In this document: in pieces, positions 5,285 through 5,703 of the stretch
How the letters are laid out: each line of letters starts with the position of its first letter
How positions within the stretch are numbered: position 1 is the stretch's first letter
Assembly (NCBI GenBank): GCA_002382025.1
Contig: DFZB01000024.1
Span: 1 to 5,703, forward strand
Direction of reading: 5' to 3'
DNA length: 5,703 nt
Source of the DNA: Patescibacteria group bacterium UBA4067
GTDB taxonomy: Bacteria > Patescibacteriota > Minisyncoccia > Minisyncoccales > Minisyncoccaceae
Program-made: the position numbers and the translations under genes
Notes under the pieces: model-generated
Told to the model about the DNA's origin: nothing
The model's input: only the letters and a program-made list of their open reading frames with translations
Database searches by the model: none

Positions 5285-5311
5285 ACTAATTTTTAACTAA
5301 AAACCAACTAA
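5285..5311. repeat. Three ACTAA repeats at an 11-bp period
   Basis: ACTAA occurs at 5285-5289, 5296-5300 and 5307-5311, exactly 11 bases apart, with T- or A-runs between the first two pairs. Such phased short repeats may bind a protein array or bend DNA. The same pentamer also occurs inside the 13-bp palindrome at 5231-5243. The motif is short and the region is A/T-rich. Confidence 0.35.
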
Positions 5312-5342
5312 TAATGGTCAAAAAATCCAATTTTGTCCATTA
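5312..5342. repeat. Imperfect inverted repeat upstream of the second PadR gene, candidate operator
   Basis: The arm TAATGGTCAAAA (5312-5323) pairs with TTTTGTCCATTA (5331-5342) at 11 of 12 positions; the mismatch is T5318 against T5336. The spacer is 7 bases. It lies 19 bases upstream of the -35 box of the PadR gene at 5397. It is unlike the palindrome at the inositol operon, so the two PadR paralogs may recognise different sites. Confidence 0.55.
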
Positions 5343-5361
5343 CAAATAATAAAAACAGTAT

Positions 5362-5390
5362 TTGACTCCTAAAACTAAATACATTAAGAT
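5362..5390 (+). promoter_or_regulatory. Sigma70-type promoter of the second PadR gene, probably leaderless
   Basis: TTGACT (5362-5367, five of six) is followed by 17 bases and TAAGAT (5385-5390, four of six). The -10 box ends 6 bases before the ATG at 5397, repeating the spacing at the HAD and PHP genes. Transcription probably starts at the start codon. Confidence 0.55.
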
Positions 5391-5396
5391 AAATCA

Positions 5397-5696
5397 ATGC
5401 AACCAATAGAAAGACTAAAAAAACTAAACACCAAAGAAAATCTTTGGATATATATTCTAATTCTTCTTAAAAAGAATCCTCTTTATGCTTGGGAAATCCC
5501 CTCTTTGATTGAAAAAGAATTTGGTTTTAGACCAGGAAATATTACGCCCTACAGAGTTCTTTATCGCTTAGAGGGAGAAAGTTTGGTTAAAAGTAATTTA
5601 AAAGACAGAAGAAGAACTTATCATATAACAGAAAAGGGCCTAAAAGAATTAAATCAAGTAAAAACATTTTATAAAGACATTATTAATAAATTATGA
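5397..5696 (+). CDS. PadR-like winged-helix transcriptional regulator (second paralog)
   Basis: A 99-residue protein closer to the PadR consensus than its paralog at 2651-2950. ENLWIYILILL (14-24) is helix 1, LYAWEIPSLI (29-38) helix 2, FGFRPGNITPYRVLYRLE (42-59) contains the recognition helix, and RRTYHITEKGLKEL (72-85) is the wing and start of the C-terminal helix. The layout resembles the short PadR proteins of archaea and candidate-phylum bacteria. It is divergent from the HTH-ATPase/STAS module and shares a 184-base control region with it, so it may regulate itself, the module, or the gene that seems to follow in an ATGA overlap. It ends in TGA where its paralog ends in TAA at the same aligned residue, which supports UGA being a true stop here. 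DNA target and ligand are unknown. Confidence 0.88.
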   Translation: MQPIERLKKLNTKENLWIYILILLKKNPLYAWEIPSLIEKEFGFRPGNITPYRVLYRLEGESLVKSNLKDRRRTYHITEKGLKELNQVKTFYKDIINKL

Positions 5697-5703
5697 TTAA
5701 AAA
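5693..5703 (+). CDS. Possible start of a further gene, translationally coupled to the PadR gene
   Basis: An ATG at 5693-5695 overlaps the TGA stop of the PadR gene (ATGA), a common arrangement for coupled genes. Only the first three codons (M-I-K) are inside the window, so nothing can be said of the product. Confidence 0.3.

Noticed and set aside
5694..5696. UGA as a sense codon (glycine, as in some candidate phyla)
   Set aside because: The PadR paralog ends with TAA at the same aligned residue, and the other frames close with TAA or TAG without internal UGA, so the standard meaning is simplest.
1..5703. tRNA or rRNA genes, CRISPR arrays, insertion sequences, toxin-antitoxin pairs
   Set aside because: No cloverleaf-like segments, spaced repeat arrays, transposase motifs or terminal inverted repeats were seen. 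The small regulator genes are PadR and STAS-like and are not antitoxin-type.

Overview
This AT-rich window most likely comes from an ultra-small bacterium of the Candidate Phyla Radiation (Patescibacteria); a DPANN archaeon is the main alternative. The bacterial reading rests on sigma70-type promoter sequences in front of several genes (one is TTGACA, 17 bases, TATAAA), on the lack of archaeal TATA boxes 25-30 bases upstream of the starts that look leaderless, and on a STAS-like/GHKL-ATPase gene pair typical of bacteria. The inositol-lipid genes and the short PadR regulators are shared with archaea, so they do not settle the question. Genes are short and tightly packed, and no start codon has a convincing Shine-Dalgarno sequence.

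Layout. 1-591 (minus) is a HAD-family phosphatase whose C-terminus runs off the window. It is divergent from 664-1332 (plus), a PHP-domain metal-dependent phosphoesterase. 1311-4112 (minus) is a four-gene operon, in transcription order: myo-inositol-1-phosphate synthase, a 99-residue PadR-type repressor, an unassigned ATP-grasp enzyme, and a CDP-alcohol phosphatidyltransferase of the inositol-phosphate type. 4196-5212 (minus) is a two-gene regulatory module: a protein joining a MerR/excisionase-like DNA-binding domain to a GHKL ATPase domain, followed 6 bases later by a small STAS-like protein (DUF4325 type). A dense 184-base regulatory region (5213-5396) separates this module from a divergent second PadR-type gene at 5397-5696. 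A further gene may begin in an ATGA overlap at the right edge.

How the parts fit. Glucose-6-phosphate would be turned into inositol-1-phosphate and attached to a CDP-activated lipid, giving an inositol-phosphate phospholipid. The ATP-grasp protein lies between the two enzymes and may modify the head group or a related metabolite; this is inference from position. The operon promoter carries a perfect 22-base palindrome over its spacer and -10 box, a natural operator for the PadR protein encoded as the second gene. The HTH-ATPase/STAS pair resembles a partner-switching system (SpoIIAB/SpoIIAA logic) in which the ATPase is fused to its own DNA-binding domain instead of holding a sigma factor. 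Its promoter carries 12-base direct repeats 21 bases apart, which could be its own binding sites.

Three promoters (HAD, PHP, second PadR) share one geometry: the -10 box ends exactly 6 bases before the ATG, which predicts leaderless mRNAs. No RNA genes, CRISPR arrays, insertion sequences or clear intrinsic terminators were seen.
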